A stretch of 64,000 bases of DNA from Actinotignum schaalii FB123-CNA-2 (GCF_000411135.1 NZ_KE150263.1:642003-706002); one strand, 5' to 3'; shown: positions 1 to 8,713, numbered from the stretch's first letter. The notes: generated by a model from the sequence alone, not told the origin. Translations and numbers: made by a program.

Positions 1-641
1 GTCACGCTGCCGCCAGATTCCGCCGCGAGTTCCTTGCAGGTATCCACCAGCCACTCTTCGGGCATGCGATCCTTCGGGCCGCAGGCCACGAAGTTGAGGC
101 CCAGCTTGGAGCAAACCACCATGAGCGAGTTCGCCACGTTATTGCGCGCGTCCCCGAAGAACACGAACTTCTTGCCCTTGATGCCGTCCTCGAAGTTTTC
201 CTGCACGGTGAGGATATCGGCGAGCATCTGGGTGGGGTGGAAGAGGTCGGTCAGGCCGTTCCATACCGGCACGCCGGCCTTGGCGCCCATTTCCTCCACG
301 AGTTCCTGGGAGAAGCCGCGGTATTCGATACCGTCGTACATGCGGCCGAGCACCCGGGCGGTATCCTCAATGGATTCCTTCTTACCCATCTGGGAGCTGC
401 CCGGATCCAGGTAGGTCACTCCCATGCCCAGGTCCATGCCGGCCACTTCGAAGGAGCAGCGGGTGCGGGTGGAGGTCTTTTCGAAGAGCAGCACAATATT
501 TTTGCCTTCGAGGTAGCGGTGCGGGGTACCGCTGAGCTTGAGTTCCTTGAACTGCGCGGACAGACGCAGCAGGTAGCGGATTTCATCGGGCGTAAAATCG
601 AGCAGCTTGAGGAAATTGCGTCCGCGGATATTGACAGCCAT
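1..641 (-). CDS. argF: Ornithine carbamoyltransferase, 3' end outside window
   Basis: Transfers the carbamoyl group of carbamoyl phosphate to ornithine, giving citrulline, in the cytoplasm. The first 213 residues are visible of about 330 usual for the family; the gene runs off the left edge. The carbamoyl-phosphate loop reads STRTR inside FEKTSTRTRCSFEVA near residue 55, and the second conserved block HPTQMLAD follows near residue 135. The ATG at 641 is preceded by AGGAAAGGAA. The sequence style (STRTRCSFEV) fits both anabolic ArgF/ArgI and catabolic ArcB enzymes; with no arginine genes visible next to it I cannot decide between them. Family call is firm, pathway direction open. Confidence 0.93.
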   Translation of the reverse strand, partial: MAVNIRGRNFLKLLDFTPDEIRYLLRLSAQFKELKLSGTPHRYLEGKNIVLLFEKTSTRTRCSFEVAGMDLGMGVTYLDPGSSQMGKKESIEDTARVLGRMYDGIEYRGFSQELVEEMGAKAGVPVWNGLTDLFHPTQMLADILTVQENFEDGIKGKKFVFFGDARNNVANSLMVVCSKLGLNFVACGPKDRMPEEWLVDTCKELAAESGGSV

Positions 642-810
642 TGTCGTTCCTTTCCTAGCGCGGTCCGTGGTCCCGTTCGGGCAGACCGGCCAGCGGTAAC
701 GGGGTCATCTTCGGCCCCTGGGATCACTGTTGGCTGTCCAACCCGTACCCGCCTCGCGGCGAGAGGATCATGTCCCGGCCCCGGTTCCCCGGGGGTTGTT
801 TTTACTGTGC

Positions 811-824
811 ATGATCTGGGTCAC
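811..824 (-). promoter_or_regulatory. Possible CRP/GlxR-like half-palindrome upstream of argF
   Basis: On the minus strand the sequence reads GTGA-N6-TCA, resembling the TGTGA-N6-TCACA operator of actinobacterial CRP-type regulators with an imperfect right arm. It lies about 170 bp upstream of the argF start. Weak match; no other promoter element is convincing in the 642-919 gap. Confidence 0.25.
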
Positions 825-919
825 GTGCGCTAGGAAAGCGCGGGTGGAGTGCGGGTGGAACGTGGTTTAGCTGCGTTTTTTCGGCACTAAACCCCACTAA
901 ACCCGCGTATTTTCGCGCT

Positions 920-1771
920 TTATTCGCCCTCGCTGAGCGCGGCGCGGTAGAGCTCATTCGTGCGCAATCCGGTGCGAGCGGCCACGAAAGCGGCGGCATC
1001 TTTGCGGCGCAGGCCGAGCTGACACAGCTGGGCGACGTCGCCCACGGCCCGCGTGCGCGCCCGTTCCTCCCTTTCGGTCACGCTACTTCCGGTAACGACG
1101 ACGACGATCTCCCCGAGCGCACCATCCGCGAAACGCTGCGCGAGTTCGGCCAGGGGCCCGCGCACAATTTCCTCGTGCGTCTTAGTGAGTTCACGGCATA
1201 CCGCAGCTTCGCGCTCACCGCCGAACGCGGTGACGAAATTGGCGAGGGTGGCCCCGAGGCGGCGCGGGGATTCGAAGAAAATCATGGTGCGCTCTTCACT
1301 GGCCAAGGCCGCGAGCGCGGCGGCTTGTTCCCCGGTTTTACGCGGGAGGAATCCTTCGAAAGTAAAACGGTCGGTGGGAAGGCCGCTGGCGACAAGCGCG
1401 GTGAGCGGGGCGGAAGGCCCGGGAACCACCGTCACGGGAATACCTGCTTCGCGGGCGCGCACGACCAGGCGGAAACCGGGGTCGGAAACGGCGGGCATTC
1501 CCGCATCGCTGACCATGAGAACCCGAGCACCGGCGCGAGCCAGGTCAATGAGGTGGGCGCCGCGTTCGGCTTCATTATGTTCGTAATAGGAGAGCACCTG
1601 GGCGTTCACCTCGATGCCGAGGCGCGCGGCGAGCTGGTAAAAACGGCGGGTATCTTCCGCGGCCACGGTATCGGCCCGCGCAATTTCGGCGCGCAGACGC
1701 GGCGAGGCATCGGCGTCGTTTCCAATGGGGGTGGCGGCAAGAACAATTCCCGCGTGTTGACCTGTGCTCAT
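920..1771 (-). CDS. rsmI: 16S rRNA (cytidine1402-2'-O)-methyltransferase
   Basis: SAM-dependent 2'-O-methylation of C1402 in the decoding centre of 16S rRNA. The 283 residues have the tetrapyrrole methylase fold: N-terminal ATPIGN motif (residues 13-18), [18 protein letters not shown] (near 90), VPGPSA (near 117) and FFESPRR (near 164), all hallmarks of RsmI. Length is normal. It is transcribed away from the mannosyltransferase gene; that rsmI/pmt divergent pair is a common actinobacterial arrangement. Start ATG at 1771. Confidence 0.95.
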   Translation of the reverse strand: MSTGQHAGIVLAATPIGNDADASPRLRAEIARADTVAAEDTRRFYQLAARLGIEVNAQVLSYYEHNEAERGAHLIDLARAGARVLMVSDAGMPAVSDPGFRLVVRAREAGIPVTVVPGPSAPLTALVASGLPTDRFTFEGFLPRKTGEQAAALAALASEERTMIFFESPRRLGATLANFVTAFGGEREAAVCRELTKTHEEIVRGPLAELAQRFADGALGEIVVVVTGSSVTEREERARTRAVGDVAQLCQLGLRRKDAAAFVAARTGLRTNELYRAALSEGE

Positions 1772-1833
1772 TCTGCTATTCTGCCACGCGCAGCACTACG
1801 GCGCGGGCGCCTAGTTATCGATAGAATCCGCAC

Positions 1834-3603
1834 GTGAGCGAAAAACGAAGCGAACCCATCGGGCGACTCCCGCGCGAGTGCGCGGAGCGCTATGAAGACG
1901 AGCTGCGCGGCCGGCTCGGGCTGGCCCCGCGCGGATTAGAGTGGCTCACCCGCGCCGAAAAACGGCTGGGGTGGTGGGTGACCGGAGCGGTTACGCTTAT
2001 CGCCGCGTTCACCAGGTTCTTCCGCCTGGGCTTCCCCGACCGCCTCATGTTCGACGAAACCTACTACGTCAAAGGCGCGAATTCGCTGCTGCGCCTGGGC
2101 TACGAAGTGGATTGGCAGGGCGGCACGGAGTTCGACACCGCTTTCGCCACCGGCGACTTCTCCCATACCTCACCGGCCGGCGACTACGTGGTTCATCCTC
2201 CGCTCGGGAAATGGATCATGGCGGTCGGCCAGGCGATTTTCGGGGAAACTTCCCCCTTCGGCTGGCGCTTTATGGTGGCGCTGGCCGGCACGCTCGCGGT
2301 GGCGCTGCTGGTTCGCATCGCCCTGCGCCTCTTCCTCAACCCGTGGCTGGCCGGGGTTGCCGGGATCGCGATGGCCCTGGACGGCATGGGGATCACCATC
2401 TCCCGTATCGGGATCCTCGATAACCTGCTGGCTTTCTTTGTGCTGGCTGGATTCTGGGCGCTGCTGCGGGATCGCGATTGGACCCGGGAGCGCCTAGCCC
2501 ACCGGGTTGCTACCGGGCCGGTGCGCGCGGATGGGCGCCCGGTTGCCTGGGGCCCGCGGGTGTGGTGGCGCCCGTGGATGCTGGCCACCGGGGTATTCCT
2601 CGGGCTGGCCTGCGGGGTGAAATGGTCCGGGATTTACGCCGTGGCGGTTTTCGGCCTGGTGGCCTTCGCCTGGGGCATGGCCGCCCGTCACGCGGTGGGG
2701 CTGCGGCTGTGGGGAGGTGCCGCGGTTTTCCAGGAGGGAATCCCCGCTTTTATCCACCTGGTTCCCACCGCCGCGGCCACGTACGTGGCCTCCTGGTTCT
2801 CCTGGTTCCGCGATAGCCGGTCCTGGGGGCACGGCTGGGCGGCCGGCGTACGCGAAAGTACCCCCGAGGCTCTCCCCTTCCCCTGGCTCCCCAATTCTTT
2901 CAACGACCTGGCGCATTATCACAGCCAAATGTGGGACTTCCACAACGGGCTCTCCACCCCGCACACCTACCAATCCTCGGTCTGGCAGTGGTTTGTGCAG
3001 TGGCGCCCGGTCTCTTTCTGGTGGCCGAGCTCCGAAGAAATGGCCGGGCAGTGCCCAAGCGGCGAGCGTTGCGTGCAAGCGGTCACGTCGGTGGGTAATC
3101 CGGTGGTGTGGTGGCTGGCGCTCCTCGCCCTTGCCGTGGTGCTCTGGGTGGCCTTCACCCGTTTCGACTGGCGCGCCTGGGCGATTGTGAGCGGCTATCT
3201 TGCCATGGCCGCGCCGTGGTCACTGTATATGGACCGCACCATTTTCCAGTTCTACGCCATCGCTTTCCTCCCCTTCGTGGCCCTCGCCCTCACCTACGGC
3301 CTCGGCTATATCACCGGTGCGCTCGGTGCCCCGCACGCGCGCGGATGCGGGAGCGTGCGCGCGGATTTATACGACGACGGCGCCTGGGGCCACGCGGACT
3401 TCGTCTGGGATAAGCCGGTTGGGATATGCGCCTCTCCGGTGCGGTGGTGGCGATGCCGGATAGGCCGCCGCACGCTGACGGCGTGCGGCGTCGTCGTCGT
3501 TCTTATTGTGCTGGCGGCGCTGTTCTGGTACCCGATCTGGACCGGGCAAACCGTTTCCTATGAGTTTTGGCGCCTGCACATGTGGCTACCTTCGTGGATT
3601 TAG
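1834..3603 (+). CDS. Polyprenol-phosphate-mannose protein O-mannosyltransferase (PMT family)
   Basis: Membrane glycosyltransferase that moves mannose from polyprenyl-phosphate-mannose to Ser/Thr of secreted proteins. It has 589 residues, a GTG start and about ten hydrophobic segments beginning near residue 48. The first extracytoplasmic loop has the GT39 signature FDETYYVKGA with the acidic pair (near residue 71) and HPPLGKWIMA (near 130). The C-terminal QFYAIAFLPF segment and the terminal WLPSWI are typical of actinobacterial Pmt. It is divergent from rsmI with 62 bp between starts. Likely substrates in the same window are the Pro/Ser/Thr-rich surface proteins (inference). Confidence 0.92.
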   Translation: MSEKRSEPIGRLPRECAERYEDELRGRLGLAPRGLEWLTRAEKRLGWWVTGAVTLIAAFTRFFRLGFPDRLMFDETYYVKGANSLLRLGYEVDWQGGTEFDTAFATGDFSHTSPAGDYVVHPPLGKWIMAVGQAIFGETSPFGWRFMVALAGTLAVALLVRIALRLFLNPWLAGVAGIAMALDGMGITISRIGILDNLLAFFVLAGFWALLRDRDWTRERLAHRVATGPVRADGRPVAWGPRVWWRPWMLATGVFLGLACGVKWSGIYAVAVFGLVAFAWGMAARHAVGLRLWGGAAVFQEGIPAFIHLVPTAAATYVASWFSWFRDSRSWGHGWAAGVRESTPEALPFPWLPNSFNDLAHYHSQMWDFHNGLSTPHTYQSSVWQWFVQWRPVSFWWPSSEEMAGQCPSGERCVQAVTSVGNPVVWWLALLALAVVLWVAFTRFDWRAWAIVSGYLAMAAPWSLYMDRTIFQFYAIAFLPFVALALTYGLGYITGALGAPHARGCGSVRADLYDDGAWGHADFVWDKPVGICASPVRWWRCRIGRRTLTACGVVVVLIVLAALFWYPIWTGQTVSYEFWRLHMWLPSWI

Positions 3604-3659
3604 CGCGGGTGGGCACGGCGCAAGCGCGCACCTGGCGATGCTCGCATTTTCGGACAACG

Positions 3660-3675
3660 TTCAGAAACTTTCCAG
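3660..3675 (+). promoter_or_regulatory. Response-regulator-type direct repeat upstream of PDZ protease
   Basis: TTCAG at 3660 and TCCAG at 3671 are exactly 11 bp apart (one helical turn), the layout expected for an OmpR/PhoB-family dimer. A possible -10 (TACCCG, about 3690) follows. The same phased pair occurs upstream of the response regulator at 51672 and of the ABC operon at 16647. Confidence 0.5.
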
Positions 3676-3762
3676 AATCGGCGGGCATGCTACCCGATGT
3701 GACCGGACCACCGCGGCGGCCGTGGCGGCGGCTAGGTGCGGAGTGAGGAAAGGACGTTTCAC

Positions 3763-5337
3763 ATGACAGATGAGTGGCGTAATGACGCGGGCGAACCGGG
3801 CGCGCAGCAGCCGAATGCGAACCATGCCGGCCCGGGTCAATCGCACGTGAATCCGAGCCAGCCCGGTGCAAACCAAGGCGGAGGCGCGCAAAGTGCGTGG
3901 GCGCAGGCTGGCAGCTCGCAAGGTGCGTGGACGCAGGCCGGCGGCGCGCAATCGACTAGCTACACGAATGCGTACCACTACCCCAGCGTTCCCTCCGCAG
4001 GGTATGCCTCCGCGCAGCCGCCTTATCCGAGTGGCTACCCCGGCGCCTCCCAGCAGCAGTACGGATACGGATACGGCTACGGCGGGCAATTCGGTGCCGG
4101 AACGCAATTCGGAGCGGCACCGCAGTTCGGCGGCGCACCGCAATTCGGGGCAGCGCCGGTTAAGCGGCGTTCGAAAGGCACCACCGCCATTCTTGTCATT
4201 ATCGGTATGGTGGTCGCGCTGCTCGTGGGCACCGGGGTGGGGTATTTCGGCCTGGCTCCCGAACCGCAGGCGAGCTCACCTTCCGTCAAAGATCCCTTTA
4301 GTTTCCAATACAATGACGGACTGACCGCCCCGAACGACGGACGCCAGCAGGGCGGTGCCGAACCGTATATGCCGATCCCGCGGGATTTCCCCACCCAGCT
4401 GCCGGGCGGCAACCACGGTGCGGACGGGCCTATTGACCGGGGCGAAAAAGTTAGCCCGGCGGGTGTGGCCATTATTAATGCGCGGATGGGTTCCGGCATG
4501 GGGGCCGGCAGCGGGATTGTCCTCACGGCGGACGGCCAGGTGCTCACGAATTACCACGTGGTTATGGGATCGGATGCCATCCAGGTCGAGATCCCGGCAA
4601 CCGGGAAAACCTATGCGGCCAGTGTTATCGGGCATGACGAGAAGCGCGACGTCGCCCTTTTGCAGCTCAAGGACGCTTCCGGGCTCACTCCGGCAAAAAT
4701 TGCCAGCACCCCGGCTAAGCAGGGCGATAAAGTAAGCGCGGTGGGCAACGGGCGCGGCCAGGGCTATCTCACTGAAATTAAAGGCGAGGTGACCGGGCTG
4801 GGAATGGACGTGCGGGTGGCCACTGAGGATGGCCTGAGCTTTGACACCCTCAAGGATATGATCGTCACCGATGCCGATGTGGTTCCTGGTTATTCAGGCG
4901 GACCGATGATGAACGCCCAAGGCGAAGTGGTGGGGATGAATAGCGCGGCCTCGCAGGGCACCACGTCTGCCCAGGTGTACGGCTTTGCTATTCCTATCGA
5001 GCGCGCCCTGTCCATCGTGGAGCAGATCCGCGCCGGGAAGAGCGACGATAACGTAACCGTGGGTAAGAACGCCGCCCTCGGAATTACCGTGGGGCTCAGT
5101 GAGCAAAGCCGCGTGACCGTGCTGGCCGTTGGCCCGAATTCCGGGGCGGCGAAAGCCGGTGTGAAGGAAGGCGATACGATTCTGAGCCTGGATGGGCAAT
5201 CGGTTTCCAGCCCGGCCCAGGTCGCCAAGCAGGTACGCACCCACAAGGTAGGCGACACCATCACCCTGGAAATTTCGCGTGGCGGCGGGGCCCCGCAAAC
5301 CATTGAGGTAACGCTGGGCGAATCGCCGGTGAACTAA
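3763..5337 (+). CDS. HtrA/PepD-like membrane-anchored serine protease with PDZ domain
   Basis: Quality-control protease/chaperone of the cell envelope. It has 524 residues: a Q/G/Y/A-rich disordered cytoplasmic N-terminus (1-135), one membrane segment (about 139-161), a trypsin-like domain with His265 (NYHVV), Asp296 (KRDVALL) and Ser378 (GYSGGP, where GNSGGP is usual), and a C-terminal PDZ domain (about 435-520). I chose the ATG at 3763 over an in-frame GTG at 3736 because AGGAAAGG lies 10 bp before it. PepD of mycobacteria is controlled by MprAB; a phased repeat matching that of the two-component operon in this window lies 90 bp upstream. A strong hairpin ends the gene. Confidence 0.93.
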   Translation: MTDEWRNDAGEPGAQQPNANHAGPGQSHVNPSQPGANQGGGAQSAWAQAGSSQGAWTQAGGAQSTSYTNAYHYPSVPSAGYASAQPPYPSGYPGASQQQYGYGYGYGGQFGAGTQFGAAPQFGGAPQFGAAPVKRRSKGTTAILVIIGMVVALLVGTGVGYFGLAPEPQASSPSVKDPFSFQYNDGLTAPNDGRQQGGAEPYMPIPRDFPTQLPGGNHGADGPIDRGEKVSPAGVAIINARMGSGMGAGSGIVLTADGQVLTNYHVVMGSDAIQVEIPATGKTYAASVIGHDEKRDVALLQLKDASGLTPAKIASTPAKQGDKVSAVGNGRGQGYLTEIKGEVTGLGMDVRVATEDGLSFDTLKDMIVTDADVVPGYSGGPMMNAQGEVVGMNSAASQGTTSAQVYGFAIPIERALSIVEQIRAGKSDDNVTVGKNAALGITVGLSEQSRVTVLAVGPNSGAAKAGVKEGDTILSLDGQSVSSPAQVAKQVRTHKVGDTITLEISRGGGAPQTIEVTLGESPVN

Positions 5338-5404
5338 ACGGTCGGAGGCACCTTGGAGCCGTACTCCGCATAAAAGTGGACCACCGGATGCGGCCGGAAT
5401 ACCA

Positions 5405-5443
5405 GAAGGGGACCTGAACAGCTGAGCTGTCCGGGTCCCCTTC
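5405..5443. terminator. Bidirectional terminator hairpin
   Basis: GAAGGGGACC (5405-5414) pairs with GGTCCCCTTC (5434-5443), with an inner ACAGCT/AGCTGT stem. It lies between the convergent protease and MetE-like genes. A second 7-bp hairpin (GGAGCGG/CCGCTCC) sits at 5456-5473. Confidence 0.8.
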
Positions 5444-5519
5444 GGTGTTCCACATGGAGCGGCAGGCCGCTCCGGTCCTTCAAGACGCGGGTGTGTTCAG
5501 GCCCGCGGCCTTGGAGCCT

Positions 5520-6710
5520 TTACTTCGAGGCGAGGCGGGCGCCTTCCACGAGCGTTTCGAGCTTCGCCCAGGCGATAGACGGGTAGATGCGCCCGCCCAG
5601 GCCACAATCGGTCGAGGCGATCACGCGTTCGGCACCCACCAGCGAGGTGAAATGCTCGATGCGCTGCGCCACCAGCTCGGGATGCTCCACCACATTCGTG
5701 GAGTGGGAAACGACGCCCGGGATGAGTACCTTGTCATCCGGCAGGGCAATATCTTCCCAAATCTTCCATTCGTGAGCGTGGCGGGCATTGCCCGCTTCGA
5801 AAGTCAGGCCGCGGGCCTTCACCTTCAAACACAGATCCACGATATCCCGGAAGGGAATATCGGTGGTGTGCGGGCCGTGCCAGGATCCCCAGCATACGTG
5901 CAGGCGCACAAGCTCCGGATCGATGCCTTCCAGGGCGTAGTTGATCGCTTCAATACGGCGAGCCACCCAGGTGCGGTAATCGGCAACGGCCGGTTCCGGA
6001 TTGACCTGGTCCCAGCCTTCAGCCAGCGAGGGATCGTCGATCTGGACGGTCAGGCCGGCATCGGTGATGATCTTGTATTCCTCGTGGAGGGCATCGGCCA
6101 TCGCGGTGAGGACTTCATCTTCCGACTTGTAATGCGTATTGGAAATACGCGCCGCAGACCCGGGAGACAGCGCCGCGATAAACCCGGAGGATGCATCAAG
6201 CCCATTGGCCTTGAGTGCCTTGAGGGTAAGGTCGACGTCGCGCTGGGTTTGTTCGGCACCAATGTAGGTCACGGGGCCGGTGATGGTGGGCATGGCCACT
6301 TCCTGGCGCTTGGCCTGGTGAATTCCCGATTCCGGATCCGTGTAGGCATCCTTGAAACGCTGCCAATCCCGGCGCTCATCGAAGGGAACGAGCTCAACCG
6401 CTCCCCCACCCGCGGTAGCCGCCGCGTGGAATTCGTTATCCGTGAATTCCAGCCCGCCCAGGCGCGAGAATGAGTACCACCACCAGGAACCGTAATTAGT
6501 TACTTCGGTCATGACGTGGCCGTATTCGCCGTCGTTAATAATATCGAGGCCGATATCCTTCTGGCGCGCAACAACGCCAGCAACTTCTGCGTCGAGCTTT
6601 TCTTTGAATTCGGCGTCGCTAATCTGGCCGTTTTGGTGTGCTTCGTTGGTCGCGCGCAGCGAATCGGTGCGCGGAAGGGAGCCGACATGAGTGGTCTTGA
6701 TCTTCGTCAT
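5520..6710 (-). CDS. MetE C-terminal-domain-like cobalamin-independent methionine synthase
   Basis: Predicted zinc-dependent methyltransferase that makes methionine from homocysteine, of the short family that contains only the catalytic barrel of MetE. It has 396 residues, about half of full MetE. The four zinc ligands of MetE are present: His271 and Cys273 (LHVCWG), Glu305 (FEAGN) and Cys369 (STDCGLG). The N-terminus TTHVGSLPR is typical. ATG at 6710 with AAGGA 8 bp before it. The methyl donor is uncertain because the folate-binding N-terminal barrel is absent. Expression probably depends on the 310-nt leader, which holds a methionine-rich reading frame. Confidence 0.88.
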   Translation of the reverse strand: MTKIKTTHVGSLPRTDSLRATNEAHQNGQISDAEFKEKLDAEVAGVVARQKDIGLDIINDGEYGHVMTEVTNYGSWWWYSFSRLGGLEFTDNEFHAAATAGGGAVELVPFDERRDWQRFKDAYTDPESGIHQAKRQEVAMPTITGPVTYIGAEQTQRDVDLTLKALKANGLDASSGFIAALSPGSAARISNTHYKSEDEVLTAMADALHEEYKIITDAGLTVQIDDPSLAEGWDQVNPEPAVADYRTWVARRIEAINYALEGIDPELVRLHVCWGSWHGPHTTDIPFRDIVDLCLKVKARGLTFEAGNARHAHEWKIWEDIALPDDKVLIPGVVSHSTNVVEHPELVAQRIEHFTSLVGAERVIASTDCGLGGRIYPSIAWAKLETLVEGARLASK

Positions 6711-6746
6711 TATAAAGTCCTTTGTACTGGGTGTGGTGATGGAGAT

Positions 6747-6832
6747 CGGTCCGACTCAGCGTATCCCATCAACGATACGACGCCGCAGCGGCGGGTGCTC
6801 AGTGAGACGTAACGGACCGGGGCGAGACGTCC
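6747..6832 (-). promoter_or_regulatory. Candidate attenuator between leader peptide and MetE-like gene
   Basis: In the RNA, CGGTCCG (6819-6813) can pair with CGGACCG (6753-6747), enclosing two small hairpins (CGCCGC/GCGGCG and GTATC/GATAC). The 5' arm can instead pair with GGAC (6832-6829), so the two folds exclude each other. This is the geometry wanted for attenuation, but short GC-rich complements arise by chance. Confidence 0.35.
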
Positions 6833-6871
6833 TCGCGCGCGGAATCGCCCGAAGGCCAAGTGGAATCCGCG

Positions 6872-6937
6872 CTAGCCCAGCATTCGCATTCGGGCGGCGG
6901 GCATCGTCATGGCAGAGCGAGGATCATTGAGAACCAT
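6872..6937 (-). CDS. Methionine-rich leader peptide (21 aa)
   Basis: A 21-codon reading frame lies inside the leader of the MetE-like gene. Methionine occupies positions 1, 10, 12, 17 and 19, that is 5 of 21 residues against roughly 2% in bacterial proteins. The start ATG at 6937 is preceded by GGAAAGG at a spacing of 7 bp, a good ribosome binding site, and the frame ends with TAG at 6874-6872. Ribosome stalling at the two MxM pairs during methionine shortage could control the downstream RNA folds. Enrichment of the end-product amino acid upstream of a methionine gene is the classic pattern of leader-peptide attenuation; I know of no described example for this gene family. Confidence 0.55.
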   Translation of the reverse strand: MVLNDPRSAMTMPAARMRMLG

Positions 6938-6993
6938 GGTGCATCCTTTCCGTCCGAATCGGAGCGCCGGGGCCGTGCCGCCGGCGTTTCTTT

Positions 6994-7023
6994 GAGGTAG
7001 TGCCCCTTGTGGGCGCCTACCTC
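6994..7023 (-). promoter_or_regulatory. 5' hairpin of the MetE-like leader RNA
   Basis: GAGGTAG (6994-7000) pairs with CTACCTC (7017-7023), with an inner GCCC/GGGC stem. It would form at the very start of the transcript. It does not match SAM riboswitch cores I know; it may stabilise the RNA. Confidence 0.5.
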
Positions 7024-7027
7024 CAGT

Positions 7028-7057
7028 AGCCTAGAGGGAATTATTAAGCCACGTCAA
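7028..7057 (-). promoter_or_regulatory. Promoter of the MetE-like gene
   Basis: On the minus strand TTGACG (7057-7052), an 18-bp spacer and TAGGCT (7033-7028) form a good housekeeping promoter. Transcription would begin near 7021, giving a leader of about 310 nt. Confidence 0.6.
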
Positions 7058-7128
7058 CTTGTTGCCCACTATATGAGATGAGAGTTCTTGGACAGGGTAG
7101 CGCAGGGGCAGCACAACAAAAACAGAAC

Positions 7129-7152
7129 GGGCCCGGGTAAAAACCCGGACCC
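7129..7152 (-). terminator. Terminator of the surface-protein gene
   Basis: A 10-bp stem with one mismatch (7129-7138 with 7143-7152) is followed on the minus strand by a T-rich stretch (TGTTTTTGTTG). It lies 90 bp past the stop of the surface protein. Confidence 0.8.
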
Positions 7153-7241
7153 ATTCCGCGTGAAACGATGAAACAGTTGAGGATGAATAACCTAATGGCA
7201 ACCAGCCTCGGAACTGTTTTTAGTGCCAGAGGCAGGTTTGC

Positions 7242-8133
7242 TTAGGCAAACTTGCGGTAGGCCACGAAGGCACCACCGGCCAGGAGGAGCAGAGCAGCCC
7301 CACCAGCAGCCGCACCGGCGTCAACACCGGAGTTGGCCAGCTTCTTGGCGTCGGCCTTCTTGACTTCCTTCTTGGGGTCAGCCTTCTTCTCAGCCTTAGG
7401 ATCAGCCTTCTTCTCGGCATCCTTCTTGGGATCGGCCTTCGGCGCGGGCTTTTCAGCCTTCGGATCCGCCTTGGGGTCAACCTTGGGGGCCTGGCCCTTC
7501 AGAGCGTCAAGAGCCTTCTGGGCAGCGTCGAGTTCGGCGACGGCCTTGTCGTAGGCATCCTGAGCCGGACCAACACCCGGGAAGGCGTCAAGAGCTTCTT
7601 CAGCGTAGCTGAGGGTGCCCTTCTGGATCTCGATGTAACGGGGGGTATCAGCGATATCGGTCTTAATTTCTTCCACCGTGCGGAGACCAGCAACGCCCGC
7701 CTGTGCGGTGTTCATGGCATTCTTGGCATCAACCATAGCCTTCTGAAGCGCCTCATCGTTCATGTTGGCTTCGAAAGCTTTGCGAGCTTTATTGTAATTC
7801 TCCTGGGCGGTAGCCAAAGCCGCGTAGGCAGCCTCAGCCTTCTCAAGTTCCGCGGGAAGTCCAGCATTGACAACTTCAAGTTCAGTCAGCTTAGCCTTCG
7901 CGTTCGAAACGGCAATTTCGAGCTTTTCAAGTTTTTCGGAAGCGGCCTTCACTTCAGCTGCCGCGGCATCAACCTTAGCCTTGGCATCAGCAACAGCCTT
8001 TTCAGCCGCCGTGGTATCGGCAGCGGTCACCTGCGGTGCATCAGGCGCGGCAGGAGCAGCGTAAGCTACACCCCCCCCCCGCGGCGAGCATGACACCAAA
8101 GGTAGCGCCAGCCACAATCTTCTTCAACTGCAT
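7242..8133 (-). CDS. Coiled-coil cell-wall protein, signal peptide frameshifted at G10 (phase-variable)
   Basis: As sequenced, translation from ATG 8133 (AGGAG 7 bp before) passes the G10 tract at 8080-8071 and stops after about 30 codons. With nine Gs the frame joins a 296-residue protein: a signal peptide MQLKKIVAGATFGVMLAAGG running into VAYA and then AP, an alanine-rich coiled coil (about 45-220), a repetitive Lys-Pro-Asp/Glu wall-spanning stretch (PKADPKAEK units, about 220-260), the sorting signal LANSG, a hydrophobic segment and the RKFA tail. The tract falls exactly between the start and the mature protein, so slippage would switch the protein on and off. A homopolymer sequencing error is the alternative. 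Function of the mature protein is unknown; a surface or adhesion role is inferred. Confidence 0.8.
8071..8080 (-). repeat. G10 homopolymer within signal-peptide codons
   Basis: Ten consecutive G (C on the plus strand) at codons 18-21 of the surface protein. No other homopolymer of this length was noticed in the window. Confidence 0.95.
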
Positions 8134-8302
8134 GTCTACTCCTATAAACGTATGTCCATGGCATGAATTCCTCAGTAAAGGCTTTATCGACCGATCCCAT
8201 TCGCCAGCCGTGCACTCCACTGAGCACCTGCCACAACAGTCACAATACTTTATTGCGCTCTATTAATATACGGGAATGATGAGATTTTCGGAACTCTGTG
8301 AC

Positions 8303-8325
8303 CACCGCCACTCACGGTGTTTTTT
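8303..8325 (+). terminator. Orphan plus-strand terminator
   Basis: CACCG, a 7-nt loop and CGGTG are followed by six T and then CCTTTT. No plus-strand gene ends upstream, so it may end a small or antisense RNA, or stop read-through. Confidence 0.5.
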
Positions 8326-8536
8326 CCTTTTAATTTCGCGCCATATTAACATTCCGATTTTATTTAAGATATGCATTTGCCCAGCTCAAAGATTCATCAA
8401 TGGAATTAATATACCTTTGTATTCAACTTTTCGACCAAAGTCCCGTCCAGCCCCCTCAGCAACCTCACGCCTTTAGCCGGGCCGGGTACACCCGCCGCGT
8501 GACTATGCACGTAGCGACGTCTGCCCGGCACCTCCC

Positions 8537-8572
8537 CGGATCCCTCCCCAGATCCCTCCCCGGATCCTTCCC
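8537..8572. repeat. Three 12-bp tandem repeats
   Basis: Units CGGATCCCTCCC, CAGATCCCTCCC and CGGATCCTTCCC lie head to tail upstream of the permease gene. No function visible. Confidence 0.7.
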
Positions 8573-8713
8573 CTGCCCGCACCCACACCGCTCAGCGCCT
8601 CCGCGCCTACTCCGCCCCCACTCCGTCAGAACGCGTCCAGCGCACCTTCGCACCTGTCCACATAGCCCACAATTCCCCACCCGGGCGGTGAAGGCGATAA
8701 GCTCAAGGCGCTA

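Larger units (their letters stand above)
8134..8713. other. AT-rich intergenic region between surface protein and permease
   Basis: About 580 bp without a convincing gene, clearly more AT-rich than the surroundings at 8230-8430. It must hold the promoter of the surface-protein gene on the minus strand. It contains a plus-strand terminator (8303-8325) and a 12-bp tandem repeat (8537-8572). Confidence 0.7.

Noticed and set aside
6994..7023. SAM riboswitch in the leader of the MetE-like gene
   Set aside because: The hairpin lacks the conserved cores of the SAM-I/IV, SAM-II and SAH classes; the leader peptide explains the leader better.
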